Shown here: positions 31,864 through 42,479 of the stretch, in pieces | How the letters are laid out: each line of letters begins with the position of its first letter | Numbering within the stretch: the stretch's first letter is position 1 | NCBI GenBank assembly: GCA_029891345.1 | Contig: CM057009.1 | Coordinates: forward strand, 86,847,916-86,911,915 | Reading direction: 5' to 3' | DNA length: 64,000 bases | Source: Dryococelus australis | Taxonomy: Eukaryota > Arthropoda > Insecta > Phasmatodea > Phasmatidae | The notes under the pieces: model-generated | Database searches by the model: none | What the model saw: the letters and a program-made list of their open reading frames with translations, nothing else | What the model was told of the DNA's origin: nothing | Program-made: the position numbers and the translations under genes

Positions 31864-32781
31864 GTGGTTAAAGAGATAATTAGTATTTTACAATCCAAAC
31901 TGAAAAATACCAAGCAGATTGTAGAAACAAAACCACTACAAAGCAATTGTGTATCTCCAAAGGCGAATTTGAGAAACCAGTCCTGGTCGGCAGTGGTCAA
32001 AGGAGTAAAACTAAGACCTAATAATCGCACACAAACTGATGTTCCCACAACAAACAGCTTTTCCACTCTTGAAATTGTTGGAGATGATAACTGTAGCCAA
32101 GTACAGCACACATCTTCAAATTGTAGGAAAAACCAAAAACCTAACCCGAGTGTCCGCAACGAAAATCTGATCAGAATAAATGTTCAACAGGCACCAACCA
32201 AAAAATTCAGTTCTCAAGAGGATAACAAAATATTCTTATTCTCAGATAGTCAAGGCAGACATGTAACAGAAGAGGTTAGGGCAAGGTGTATACAGAAAAA
32301 GGTAAATGCCTGTGGAATGGTTAAACCAGGAGAATTATTTTCAGAGGTGTCAAAAAACACAAAGAGCAACTGTGAATATTTCACAAAGAAGGATCTTGTT
32401 GTAACGTATGCAGGCTGCAATGATGTGTATAAAACTAAGTCCAGTAACATTCTTGTAAACCTAAAGGAATTATTATCTGGCCTTAACCACACAAGGGTGG
32501 CAGTCTGTAATATTTTGCAAAGACATGAATTGTTGCCAGGTTCATGTGTCAACTTCGAAATTGCAAAAACAAACAAAAATATTGCGGACTTCTGTGTGAG
32601 ATTTTCCCATGTAAGACTTATTGATGTATTCAGTTTACCTAGAGATGCATTCACTCGTCATGGTTTACGTACAAATCGCAAAGGCAAAACATTGGTTGTA
32701 GACGAAGTACTGAAGTGCTGTAATGCTGAAATCAGGTCGCAAGCAGATGTTATAGCTGACTATCATGAGCCAAAAAACTAA
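31864..32781 (+). pseudogene. Non-LTR ORF1 with SGNH/GDSL-like domain
   Basis: A 305-codon uninterrupted frame, missing its own start (first codon GTG after an upstream in-frame TAA). Residues 1-125 are Lys/Asn/Ser-rich. From about residue 126 a hydrolase-like fold is visible: FLFSDSQGRH with the nucleophile Ser codon at 32248-32250, VVTYAGCNDV with GCND at 32413-32424, and FTRHGLRTNRKGK near the end (32650-32688). In related ORF1 proteins the last block reads HGLH.N..G with the second His catalytic; here that position is Arg (32668-32670). ORF1 proteins bind element RNA, and the esterase role is uncertain. Otherwise the longest intact transposon frame in the window. Confidence 0.8.
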
Positions 32782-32811
32782 ATATTGGCCCTAAACTTCT
32801 TTGTACTACTG

Positions 32812-33895
32812 ATAATAACCAGTTTAATTCATTAGGGCCTGCAACTAACTATCAGCATCAGGTAACTCAACATTTCTGTACAAACACTAGTGTCTGTGAT
32901 CCCAAGCACAAGAAACGTCTAAATCAGCAAGAGCAGCATTGCCAAAATCAGCAGCAAAACTTCAATAAGCTGCAGCAGGGGAAACCTAGGGATTCAGATG
33001 AGTACTCTCCATTTAGTATATTTCTACAGAATATACTGTCTATTAGAAACAAAACTAGTGAATTAGGGCTTATTGCAAGTGATTTTTCTGAGGTTTCTTG
33101 TTTATGTATTTGTGAACATTGGTGTAGCAAAGAGGAACTATTATTAGTGTATGTAAATAACTACAATATTGGAAATTATTTTTGTAGAACTACATATAAA
33201 TGTGGTGGGGCTTGTATATTTGTTAAAAATGACTTACCATTCAAAAGAAGCTCTGACTTGGAGTGTTTATCTGTGAAAAAAATATTTGAGATTGCTGTTG
33301 TTGAGATTGTTGATGTCTATAACAGTGTGTATGTAGTAATTTGTGTTTTGTTTATAGATCCCCTAATACTGTCATAAATATTTTTTTTTAATAAATTGGA
33401 TAAATTACTTTTTAAAATATCCAAAATTGGACAGAAAGTAGTTTTATGTGATGGCTTCAATATAAATACAAATGCTCTAAGTTCCACTGAGGTCACACAA
33501 AAATATTTAGCAATTCTCCAGCACCATGGTGTGGTGCTTCTAACTGACTTTGTAACCAGTACATTTACAATAGCTCATGTAATTATTAGCAACAATATAT
33601 TAGATACATCTTTAAAAATAGTAACGAGCAGTTTGTCAGCCCATTATGGTCAACTATTAAAACTCAATTGCTCCAAGCTTGAGACAAATACTTGTTTAAC
33701 CTACATTAGGGATTATAGTGCATTTCTGTTGTTCTACGATGCTTTACAACTTGAAAACTGGGATTCAGTCCTCAAAGCTACAACTGTTGATGAAAAGTTC
33801 AGATCGTTCATGAATATCTTTACTTTGAGATTTGAACAGTATTTTACTAAAAAAAACTGTGTTAAATACTCATCTCAATCTGATAAGAGCTGAAT
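32812..33895 (+). pseudogene. Non-LTR ORF2: APE-type endonuclease (decayed)
   Basis: Plus strand. FSIFLQNILSIRNKTSEL (about 33010), CLCICEHWCSKEEL with the Glu of the EHW motif (about 33106), CGGACIFVKNDL (about 33200), then a frame change into RSPNTVI (about 33360). The frame 33396-33893 carries VVLCDGFNINTNALSS where the family has GDFN (here DGFN, 33450-33461), and SLSAHYGQLL where it has SDH (here SAH, 33636-33644). Two catalytic positions are therefore altered. The enzyme would nick target DNA to prime reverse transcription. Confidence 0.82.
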
Positions 33896-35805
33896 TTCAA
33901 AAGGTATCAAAATTTCTAGTATAAATATGAAACATCTTTATTGTAGAAGCAAATATGATAGATCAGTAGACTTTGTTACTTATTACTGTAACTATAGAGA
34001 ATATTTTTAAAAAAATAGTAAAAGCTTCAGAACAGAAACATGTTGAACATATGATAATAAATTCAGATAGTAAATCCAAGACTATCTGGAATATAATAAG
34101 CAGGGTCAATGGTAAATCAAAAACTACCATTAAAACCCCTCAATTGGTTGATCTAACTGGAGCCCCAATAAAATCAGCTTATTTCACTGAAAATTACATA
34201 CACAACTTTTTTTTGCAATGTTCCTAATTAAGTTAGATCTAAACTACCTATTCAGAGTACATTACACTGGAAAATAAAAGAATCACACTCCACAATGTAT
34301 TTGTATCCTGTAACAAATTCTGAAATTATTACATGTATAAAAAACCTTAAGAATAAAAAATCATCTGGACTTGATGGAATTCCTATCAAAGTATTTAAAG
34401 ACTGTTCAGAACTTTTATTAATACCTCTTGTCCATATAATAAATTAATCTTTTACTAATAGTATTTTCCCAAATGACTTAAAAATTAATAAAGTTATCCC
34501 ATTGTTTAAAAAAGGAAATTCTTCATTAATTGTAAATTATAGGCCTATCTCTCTTCTAAGTTCCTTCTCTAAAATATTTGAATCTATAATAAATAATAGA
34601 ATAGTCAGTTATCTAACTAAGTATAATCTTCTCTCTGCATCTTAACATTGTTTCATGAAGGGTAGGAATACTGAGTCAGCCATTGGTGAATTTGTTGAAC
34701 TGGTTACAAAATGCAATGACAGATCTGGGGATGCTCTTGGAGTATTCCTGTATTTGTCTAAAGCGTTCAACATTGTTGATCACAAGCTACTCATTGATAA
34801 ATTATGTAACTTAGGGATTAGAAGAATAAATAAATGATTGAATTCTTATTTATCAAACAGAAGGCAGGTAGTTCAAGTTAATAAAAAAACAAACATAATG
34901 TTAGTGAGTCCTTCTATTTTCAGCCTAAAATTGTAAATGTGGAAGTCCCACAAGGAAGTGTTCTAGGACCACTTCTTTTTTTAATATATGTAAATGATTT
35001 AAGTCTCCAATTTACAAATGTGCCTGTCATTTCCTTTGCTGATGATACAAATGTTCTGATTCAGACCAATGCTGACACTAAATTAGATAACTTGGCTACT
35101 AGTACCTTATGTGCATTAAATTCTTGGTTCACTTCTAACAAGCTGTTACTTAACTTTGACAAAACTAATTACATATTATTTTCTTCTAAATTAAAAGCAA
35201 CACAGCCAAATATCCTGCTAGGCAATACTAAACTTAAGTCTGTTGAACATACTCGTTTCCTTGGAATTGAAATTGATGAGTCTCTATCTTGGAACCAACA
35301 CACTTGTTGTCTGCTTAATAAATTAAACAGTACATGTCATATGTTTATAGTGCTCTCACATATAACCACTAAAGTGTGTATGCGGTCTGCCTATTTTGAT
35401 CATGTTCATCTTCACATCAGTTATGGGATAATTTATTGGGTCCAAAGTAAATCACATCTTCGGTCACTGTCTACTATTCAAAAGAAAATAATTAGAATAA
35501 TAATCCAAATGCAGTGTTCCAACAGCTGCCGGGATGTTTTTAAATCTGCTGGTATTCTTACTGTACCTTGTATATATTTATATAAAGTATTGCTTTTTAT
35601 TTTTATAAACAAACATAAATATTGTATAAATAATGATATACACAAACATTATACCCAAACAAATAGAAACTTTTATCTACAGAGGGTCAATAAAATAAAA
35701 ACCTTGAAACCTGTAAGTAATGCTGGTGTCAGATTATATAATAAATTACAGTCATCTCTAAAATATATTAAGCAGTACTCTAAATTTAAATTTGAATTAT
35801 TTTGA
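33896..35805 (+). pseudogene. Non-LTR ORF2: reverse transcriptase (decayed)
   Basis: Linker frames 33973-34227, then SSGLDGIPIKVFKDCSELL (about 34361), FPNDLKINKVIPLFKKGN, NYRPISLLSSFSKIFE (about 34537), and the palm block FLYLSKAFNIVDHKLLIDKL, in which FLYLSKAFN (34745-34771) replaces FLDLSKAFD and loses the first catalytic Asp. The last frame (34939-35805, 288 codons) opens with VPQGSVLGPLLFLIYVNDL, has an intact FADDT (35035-35049), TNKxKLLLNFDKT-type and FLGIEIDESLSW blocks, and the C-terminal thumb/Cys region. Stops near 34447, 34645 and 34837 split it. RT copies element RNA at the nicked target. Confidence 0.88.
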
Positions 35806-36401
35806 TTCCTCATAGACAAGTCCTTTTATAAGATTGAAGATTTTGTATAATCATGATTTGTGTATATTGTCCCTGTTTCTAACATGTCTGTTTTACTTCT
35901 GATTAACATTTTTTATTGTTTTATGTTATAGGTTTTTTTATATATCCGATTATTATTTTGTATTATATGTCAAGTTCTATATACCTTATATATGAAATAT
36001 GTACTGTATTTCAATCTTTATTAGGCCTATATTGGTGTTTGTTTGTATCTAAAGTACAGTACCGTGTGTATGCATTCTATTAATATTAGTAATGTCTTAT
36101 TAATTTGCATTTCTGTAACAAAAAAAAAACACTTGTGTGTATTGTTTTACTTTATTTATTTTCACTGATAGCTGTCTTTAAGGCCCTATAGAAATTGTTC
36201 TGTAATTTTTCATCATTTTCATAGTTTAGCAACATTTATTTGTGCTTGTTTAGCTTGTCTAAGTTTATATATAGAAATTATCCTGTAAATTATTCATAAT
36301 TTTTAGTTTAGCAACTCATTCAATTTGATGTAGTATGTAAGTAAATCTCACCATTATGTATGGTCTTTTGGATGAATAAAATTGATTGATTGATTGATTG
36401 A
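35806..36401 (+). repeat. 3' UTR and (ATTG)n tail of the non-LTR element
   Basis: AT-rich, with an imperfect direct repeat of about 51 bp (36187-36237 and 36270-36320, sharing GAAATT, CTGTAA, TTCAT and TAGTTTAGCAAC), an A10 run near 36120, and the terminal AATAAA plus ATTG units ending at 36401. The tail marks the exact 3' end. Confidence 0.7.
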
Positions 36402-37504
36402 CTCATGATGTAATAGCAATGCCTGCCATTTGCGTGTGCGTAGTTTTGTTTGAAATATTGATTTGTGAGGTATTTATGCATTGTAAATCTACTCATAAAT
36501 GTTGTTAACTATAATTCTTTGATCATTTAACAATTGTTTGAAGCATATTGTCTTCTGTATGAAGGCATGAATACATCACACGCCTTTTTTATGACTCGTA
36601 TGTTAATCAATGTGTGAGCGTTTCATTTTTTCACACTTTTTAAAGGTTAATGTACTAAACATCTTAGCATTGTTTTTACAATGGTAAAAATAATGTTTTA
36701 CTCTTGTGATATTCTGTTGACAACCTAAACCAAACATATTTTCTTGTGACCTTGGAAGCCTTGACCATAGTTAAACACATTAATTTATATCTAAACAGAA
36801 AAAGAATCATGAACATCATTAAATATTCACAAACCAATATAAGTTAATTTACATTTACACGTTAATAGTACTGATTTTGATATTATGTATTTTTAGTTGT
36901 TTATTTAATGAATATATAGTGGATATATAAGCCAGCTGAAAGTCACATGTTAGTGCGTATTTTGATATGTATGCTGAAAGATATGCAACAAACAGACTGA
37001 AAGCAGAAAATTAGCAGGGCTTTCAAAAGTGCTCACTTTATTGAGAAAAGCCTTTACAAAGGTTGTTTTTATTCCATTAAATTACCAATGCCTCAACCTC
37101 AGAACCTACCAACACAAAAATACAATTGTGATTGTTATTTTTCAATAGATATGTTTTTCATGATTATAATTCAAGTAATTATTATCAAGTATTGCCTCAC
37201 AGTGCTTTTGGAAAAAACAGCAGATAAATTTATTGTTCTGTACTAGTTGTAATAATTTTAATCTTTCGTGTTTTATGACAGTGTTTTTTTTCTGGGATGT
37301 AGGTATTATTTTGTAGCATTTTTTTCACTTTAAATCAAACTGCAGCATGCATATTATGCTGATAATAATTTTCCTAATATAAGATTATTCGGTAAGCTGA
37401 TGTTGCTATGGTCGGGTCTTCTCATGATGATGGTGAGTTATTCATCGTCATCTTGAGGAAGAAATTCACATTAGAATACTACTGTTCATAAAAGTCATAC
37501 AAGC
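36402..37504. other. No gene recognised (likely FCHo intron)
   Basis: AT-rich with no splice-flanked frame resembling the missing muHD exon. Probably intronic, given the FCHo exon at 38276 starts inside a codon. Confidence 0.45.
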
Positions 37505-38124
37505 AACATTTTAAGGGGTGACTGAAAAGTATCAATTCAGAATGGTTACCATTCTGGAAATTTTGCATCCATACTTGCGCAGAAAAATCCTGAATGGTAA
37601 CCGTTCTGATTTTATTAACAAAGCACTGCATTACTGAATCCTGAAAAGTATCCATTGTAGGAATGGTTACCATCCTGGTTTTTTGTACCGACGGTCACAT
37701 CCCAAATATCCTGAAAAGTGCCCACAGTCAGAATTTTTACAATTCCGATATGTGTGCAAAACACACACACACATTATTGCTCAGTGCAAATAGGCTACAC
37801 AAGACAATTATTTATGGGGAAACTCCAAGTTTTGCTGATGCATGGCGCTTCGCATCACCACCTAAAAAAAATTGCAGGTGTGCCTTGAATCACTGATTTG
37901 AGGATTTACTCCCCTGCTGGCACTGGGACTCTGGCTCTGTGCATAATGTTTGGCTATGCTTGTAAAGTATTTTTTAATGCAGGGGGGCTACTCTTGAAAA
38001 TCATTTGTGGGGAAACTCCATGCTTTGCTGATAACTGAAAAACACACATACCGGAATTGTAAACTTTTCGACTGTGGGCACTTTTCAGGATATTTGGGAT
38101 GTGAATGTTGGTACAAAAATCCGG
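37505..38124. mobile_element. Foldback-type repeat with 80-bp inverted arms and palindromic units
   Basis: 37676-37757 and 38042-38124 are inverted copies, sharing TTTTTGTACC, CACATCCCAAATATCCTGAA, AAGTGCCCACAGTC and TACAATTCC. To the left, three related units each centre on GAATGGT(T/A)ACC(A/G)TTC-like palindromes (37539, 37592, 37661), each associated with CTGAAAAGT. The loop holds a direct repeat of GGGGAAACTCCA and TTTGCTGAT (37816 and 38003). No open frame of note. The class is not assigned; a foldback or MITE origin is inferred. Confidence 0.65.
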
Positions 38125-38275
38125 AAGCTGATTTTCTGTTATAAATATTTGACCTGTTGCTCATTTACCACTTCAGCATTGAAAATCAAATATGTGTTGC
38201 TTTGAATTCTTGACTGCAATGCTTAAATTATGCTTTAATTATGTTAATGTGTCAATTCGTAACTGTTTTTTCTAG

Positions 38276-38408
38276 GGATTCAAGCCTATCAAATAGCAGT
38301 AGTAGCATCTTTGAGTTTAACATGAGTGCTCTCACTGCACATCTAAGACGGCAAGCTGAAAAGAATCCTGCAGCATCATATTATAATGTGGAAGTGCTAA
38401 AATATAAG
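38276..38408 (+). CDS. FCHo: FCHo muHD exon a (F-BAR domain only protein)
   Basis: 133-nt internal exon between acceptor TTTTTTCTAG (ends 38275) and donor AAG|GTGAGC. It contributes one base to the preceding codon, then 44 residues including SSSSIFEFNMSALTAHLRRQ and NPAASYYNVEVLKYK. These match the muHD of FCHo1/2, where the family has NM.ALT.HL.KQ and ASYYNVD.LKYQ. FCHo proteins bind membrane through an F-BAR domain, and the muHD recruits Eps15 and AP2 regulators at nascent clathrin pits on the plasma membrane. The exon ends in phase 0 and joins 39090. The F-BAR part and the first half of the muHD are not seen in this window and must lie upstream, perhaps beyond it. An extra-long intron upstream holds the transposons. 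Confidence 0.92.
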
Positions 38409-38549
38409 GTGAGCTCACTGCTAGATTTGTCCTTTGTTCTCCTTCCCAGTTAAATGATGGAAATTTTAGCCCATGTATGTTTGTCCTGAAAAAAAAAAAA
38501 TAATGAACATGACAGCTAATATTAATTTTCACTGATTAAAATGTGTGAT

Positions 38550-38795
38550 AAGGGACTCCAATGTTGTAGTGGTTAGACTACTCACTTTCCACCAAAGTGA
38601 ACCAAGTTCAATTCCTGATGGGGTCACCTTGATTTTTGCATGTGGGAAACATGGCAGACGTTGCTGTTGGCCAGTGGGTTTTCTCGGGGCACTCTCATTT
38701 CCCCCACCCTTGCAGTCCACTGCTACTTCATCTTAAGTCACCCTCTCCGGTGCTCAAAAACTTGCTGCTAAGCACCCAAACAAACATCTTAACTC
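38550..38795 (+). mobile_element. tRNA-derived SINE, copy 2 (FCHo intron)
   Basis: A-box region TTGTAGTGGTTAGACTACTC (from 38564) and B box AGTTCAATTCC (38605-38615), spaced like a tRNA, then GATGGGGTCACC, GGCCAGTGGGTTTTCTCGGG and a CTCAAAAACTTGC tail region. Lies 140 bp after exon a. Confidence 0.85.
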
Positions 38796-39089
38796 AACTA
38801 TGTGTATTACTTGGAAATATAAAATTATCAAATTACCCATGTATTGTTTTTTGTATTATATAACCCAGTCTGTCATTTTTAAACTTTTATGTTTGCAAAT
38901 TTTGTTACAAATTTCTAGTTAAATGGCATTTTGAATAGTTTACAAGAAAAGGCTGATGGTGTTTGTGCCTTCAATTTTGTGATAATTTTATGAATGTTAA
39001 ACATTGGCTATGTCACCACGTGCTGCCTCATTGCTATCATTACTAGTTGCAACTGTACAGTATAATTCAAAATTGAAATTGTACTGTAG

Positions 39090-39292
39090 GTGAAACCAAA
39101 GAGGGGTGCTGGATCATGCCCCTTTCAACTTGTTGCATACTGGAAGTGCGAACCCACTCGCACATCATTGCGTATTGACTACAAGTACAATTCCCATGCA
39201 ATGGCTGCACCATCTCCTCTTCTAAATGTGGTGGTTTCAGCACCTGTGGAAGGTGGTTTTGTGTCTTTACAGGCGAACCCACCTGCAGAATG
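39090..39292 (+). CDS. FCHo: FCHo muHD exon b
   Basis: 203-nt exon between acceptor TTGTACTGTAG (ends 39089) and donor TG|GTGAGT. It encodes VKPKRGAGSCPFQLVAYWKC, then EPTRTSLRIDYKYNSHAM, then SPLLNVVVSAPVEGGFVSLQ and ANPPAEW. The family counterparts WRCEPSSTDLRIDYKYN, and V..PVDGGV....LPP..W, are clearly recognisable from FCHo2. Phase 0 in, phase 2 out (split Trp codon, completed by G at 43906). Only 681 bp separate it from exon a, and that intron contains a SINE. Confidence 0.95.
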
Positions 39293-39769
39293 GTGAGTGA
39301 AAAAAAATGTGTGTTTTGGGGGATTTTCCAAAGCATGTGTGCTTTGTACTAGTGATATTATATATATGGTATCATCTGCAGTGAGTTGATTTTTTATTTA
39401 TAAAAGTTGGCTTTTGTAGTATTGATGTCTCTATTTCCTTGTTCTTTCATTCCTTTCCTCCCATTTCACATTTATTAACATTTACTTAAAAATAAACAGT
39501 TATCTGAAAATATTGTGTTTTGCATCAAGCAACATTTTTTGGTCCTTAAATGAGACATATTTTTTCGTTATATCTTTCTCTGTGTTTTGACAAACAGTAG
39601 AGTAGGAAAATATTTATGATTAGAAGTTTATCTATTGGGTGGCGTAAATGTGTTGTCCAATTAACCAGTACTTGGAAGTTTTCTGGCACTTCATATTGCA
39701 AAGACTTTTATGGTGGTGAGGGGAAAGATAGTCAGTGGTGTAATTACAGATTTGGTTACCTTATTGTAT

Positions 39770-40040
39770 GGCAGGAGGCTGCAGTTGGTGCAGCATCTTG
39801 AGCACTCGCCTCCCACCAAGGCAAATTGGGTTCAATTCCCAGTGGGGTCACTCCCACATTTTCACAAATGGGAATCATGCCAGATATTGTTGCTGGTCAG
39901 CAGATTTTCTCAGGGATCTCCCGTTTCCTCCACCCTTGCTTTCTGATGCTGCTTCATACCTCACTTCATTATCATCAGCTCTCAAGACACCAGTGTTAAG
40001 AGCTGTCAAAACCTCTGCAATCCATTCTAAACTGGCAGAC
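39770..40040 (+). mobile_element. tRNA-derived SINE, copy 3 (FCHo intron)
   Basis: GCATCTTGAGCACTCGCCTC, ACCAAGG, B box GGTTCAATTCC (39829-39839), AGTGGGGTCACTCCCAC, then GATTTTCTCAGGGATCTCC, CGTTTCC and CTCTCAAGACACC. The B box is the best-preserved of the five copies. Confidence 0.88.
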
Positions 40041-40275
40041 TAATAAAAATTAAAAGTTTTGATTTCAGTGCTGACAATGTTTGCTGTTAATGTACCAGTT
40101 TTGGTTCATGTGTGATTAATATTTACTGATATATAATACGGTTCTCAAAATATGTGAAAAATAAGTACCTGACATGAGAGACTCTAAAGCTGGGAACTTA
40201 TTAATTGTTGTTATAAATGTATCCAGTTTGGTGAAATTCAGATTATAGATTCAAAAGTTTTTATAGATACACACA

Positions 40276-40343
40276 AAGAGAGAGAGAGAGAGAGAGAAAG
40301 AAAGATAGAAAGAGGAAGGGGGGGAGAGAGAGAGAGAGAGAGA
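40276..40343. repeat. (GA)n microsatellite
   Basis: AG/GA repeats interrupted by AAAGAAAGATAGAAAGAGGAAGGGGGG. Intronic. Confidence 0.9.
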
Positions 40344-41824
40344 CAAAATAGACTTTAAAAAAATTTCAGTGTTTCTGTAGAATTTTCAATAAAATAAACA
40401 TTAAATATCAAAAAATAAATAACAAAACTGGAATCTTGGTTTCTGTTATATTTCTAAATGCTGATAATTGATCATTTGATATTGATTAATATTTGTGAAA
40501 ATTTTTTATTGAAACACAACAATAATACACAAAGAATTTTTAATAGAAATTTTGTTTGTGGACTATGGTTTTGTATTTATGTATATGCATGTATAAAAAA
40601 AATGTAATATCAGTGCTTTAGTTGGGCATTAGTAGAAGAAATCCCCATTGAAAATCACGATAGGGTGCCCATGTCTACCATCCCCAGACACACTTAATAC
40701 AAGGCTCTACCTCCTCACCCCCACATACTAGTAAAATGCAAGAAACTCACCACATGTCCTCTTCTTTTAATGCAATCACACACACCAGTAACTGATAATA
40801 AATATCAACAATAAAGTTTGGAATGAAAAAGCTTACTCCGCAAATATTGAATGAAAAAGTGAATAAGAATTATTGTAATAATAAAATAATATATATCATT
40901 TAGTGGGGGGGAAAACCTTTTTTTATTTTCATTTGCAAGGTGAGAAATGTAATAAGATTTATTTTAACAATCCAAAAATAAAACTGAATATTAATTAAAA
41001 AATTTAATTAAACTATTTTACTATATATATATAAAAAAAAAGTTATTTTGTAGGTAAACATTGTTATAATTCTTTGGCTATTTGTTATGCTCAACTACTC
41101 AATTGCATCTTAACATTTTTACTTGGAGAGAATCAGTTTTGTATACAAGACAATATTAATTATTGGAGTTGCCTGATAGTGTTAGATGCAAAGAAGAAAC
41201 ATTTCATAACACATTAGAACACTGCATTTAACTACCATGTTCACAAATAAAAAGCTATTAAATATAATTACTAACTTTAATTAAGTAAAATTACATCAAA
41301 TATATAAAACCCTTTGATAAAATGAAAATGGCGTGGTAGAAATCATGTGCGGTTTGTGCCTAAATGAAATTTCAGTAATGGTGTGTGCAGATAAAATATT
41401 ACACCCTGCCTTACAAAATTAATTTATGTGGTAAAGGAAACTAAATGTCTTTCTTCACTGCGTAAAACTTTGTGCTTAAAGTTTTATGTTGTTTGATAGC
41501 TCTTCAACTTATTGAACTTTCAAACTTCTCAAAACAAATTTGCAATGTTCAGATTTTTGTACAAACAGCCTCCGAGAAGAAACCAAACTTAAGTTCAAAT
41601 TTCATTTTTTTTTTTATATGTGAACTCTTGTTAGCTGCTTTTAATTAACTCAGCTGATGGCAAACCATGTTGCTAGGTTCGATCATACTTGCAGGCGGCA
41701 ATCAATGAGCTGCCAGGAATGCTACATCCCAGGAACTGTGTCGTCGGCTCCAGTGGCACTAAAAAACCTACTTGAGTGCCTTGTGGGACCTCTTCAACTT
41801 GTCAGAAAGTAGATATCCAAGGAT

Positions 41825-42110
41825 CCACGGTTGACTCAGTGGTTTAACAATTTTCTCTCACTGTTGGTGCTGCCAGTTCAATCCCAGGCACCAATGGACA
41901 GGAAATTATTGTATTGGAGCACGGTAGACACTTTCATGTTGTGGAGGTTTTCTCAGTATGTTCTTATTTCATCCTCTGTTTTCATTGTGTTGCTGCTCCA
42001 CCCCAGTTTCATCTCTTGTGTCATCCATGTATCTGGCTGCCTGGAGTAACATGTCTGTCTCTCGGGTATGGTAGCAGATTCCATTTAGCACCAGTCTCAT
42101 TGCATCCATG
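41825..42110 (+). mobile_element. SINE-like repeat, divergent copy 4 (FCHo intron)
   Basis: Head CGGTTGACTCAGTGGTTTAA and B box AGTTCAATCCC (41875-41885) resemble a tRNA. Downstream GGTTTTCTCAGTATGTTC parallels the GGTTTTCTCAGGGATCTC block of the other copies. More diverged, and possibly a sister family. Confidence 0.6.
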
Positions 42111-42204
42111 TTGACACTGCCAGGAGGTGGGAACAACATGCAGATTTACATTTACTGGTAATCTTGATAAAATTAAATGCTTGATGTACATAAACATCCA
42201 ATTG

Positions 42205-42470
42205 TTGCTGGGGACAGTGGTTGTGTAGTGCTCAGACTACTCGCTTCCTTCCAAGGTGAACTGGATTTTATTCCCATTGGGGTTGCTCCCAGATCTTCGC
42301 ACATGGGAATTGTACGGGACGATGCTGCTGATCGGCAGGTTTTCTAGGAGATCTTCCGTTTCCCCCACCACTTTTTCTGGTGCTGCATAATACTTGTCTC
42401 ACTTCATACTCATCTGCTCTCAAGACTCCAATGTTAAAAACCATCTAAACCTCTCTACTCCACTTTTCAA
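42205..42470 (+). mobile_element. tRNA-derived SINE, copy 5 (FCHo intron)
   Basis: GTAGTGCTCAGACTACTCGC, CCAAGGTGAACTGG, degenerate B box GATTTTATTCCC (42264-42275), GGGGTTGCTCCCA, GGCAGGTTTTCTAGGAGATC, CCGTTTCCCCCACC and CTCTCAAGACTCC. Close in sequence to copies 2 and 3. Confidence 0.85.
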
Positions 42471-42479
42471 TTGTTGCAT

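Larger units (their letters stand above)
31864..36401 (+). mobile_element. CR1/L2-like non-LTR retrotransposon, nearly complete
   Basis: ORF1 with an SGNH-type domain, ORF2 with APE endonuclease and RT, a 600-bp AT-rich 3' UTR, and a 3' tail of AATAAA plus five ATTG units (36375-36401). The element is 5' truncated: ORF1 starts without an ATG directly after a TTAA. Domain order and tail fit the CR1/L2/Daphne group; the exact clade is not settled. It lies between the piggyBac relic and the FCHo exons, on the same strand as FCHo. Confidence 0.88.

Noticed and set aside
38605-39839. Possible functional tRNA genes (B-box matches)
   Set aside because: The boxes sit in repeated 250-bp units with shared non-tRNA bodies and no complete cloverleaf, so they are SINEs.
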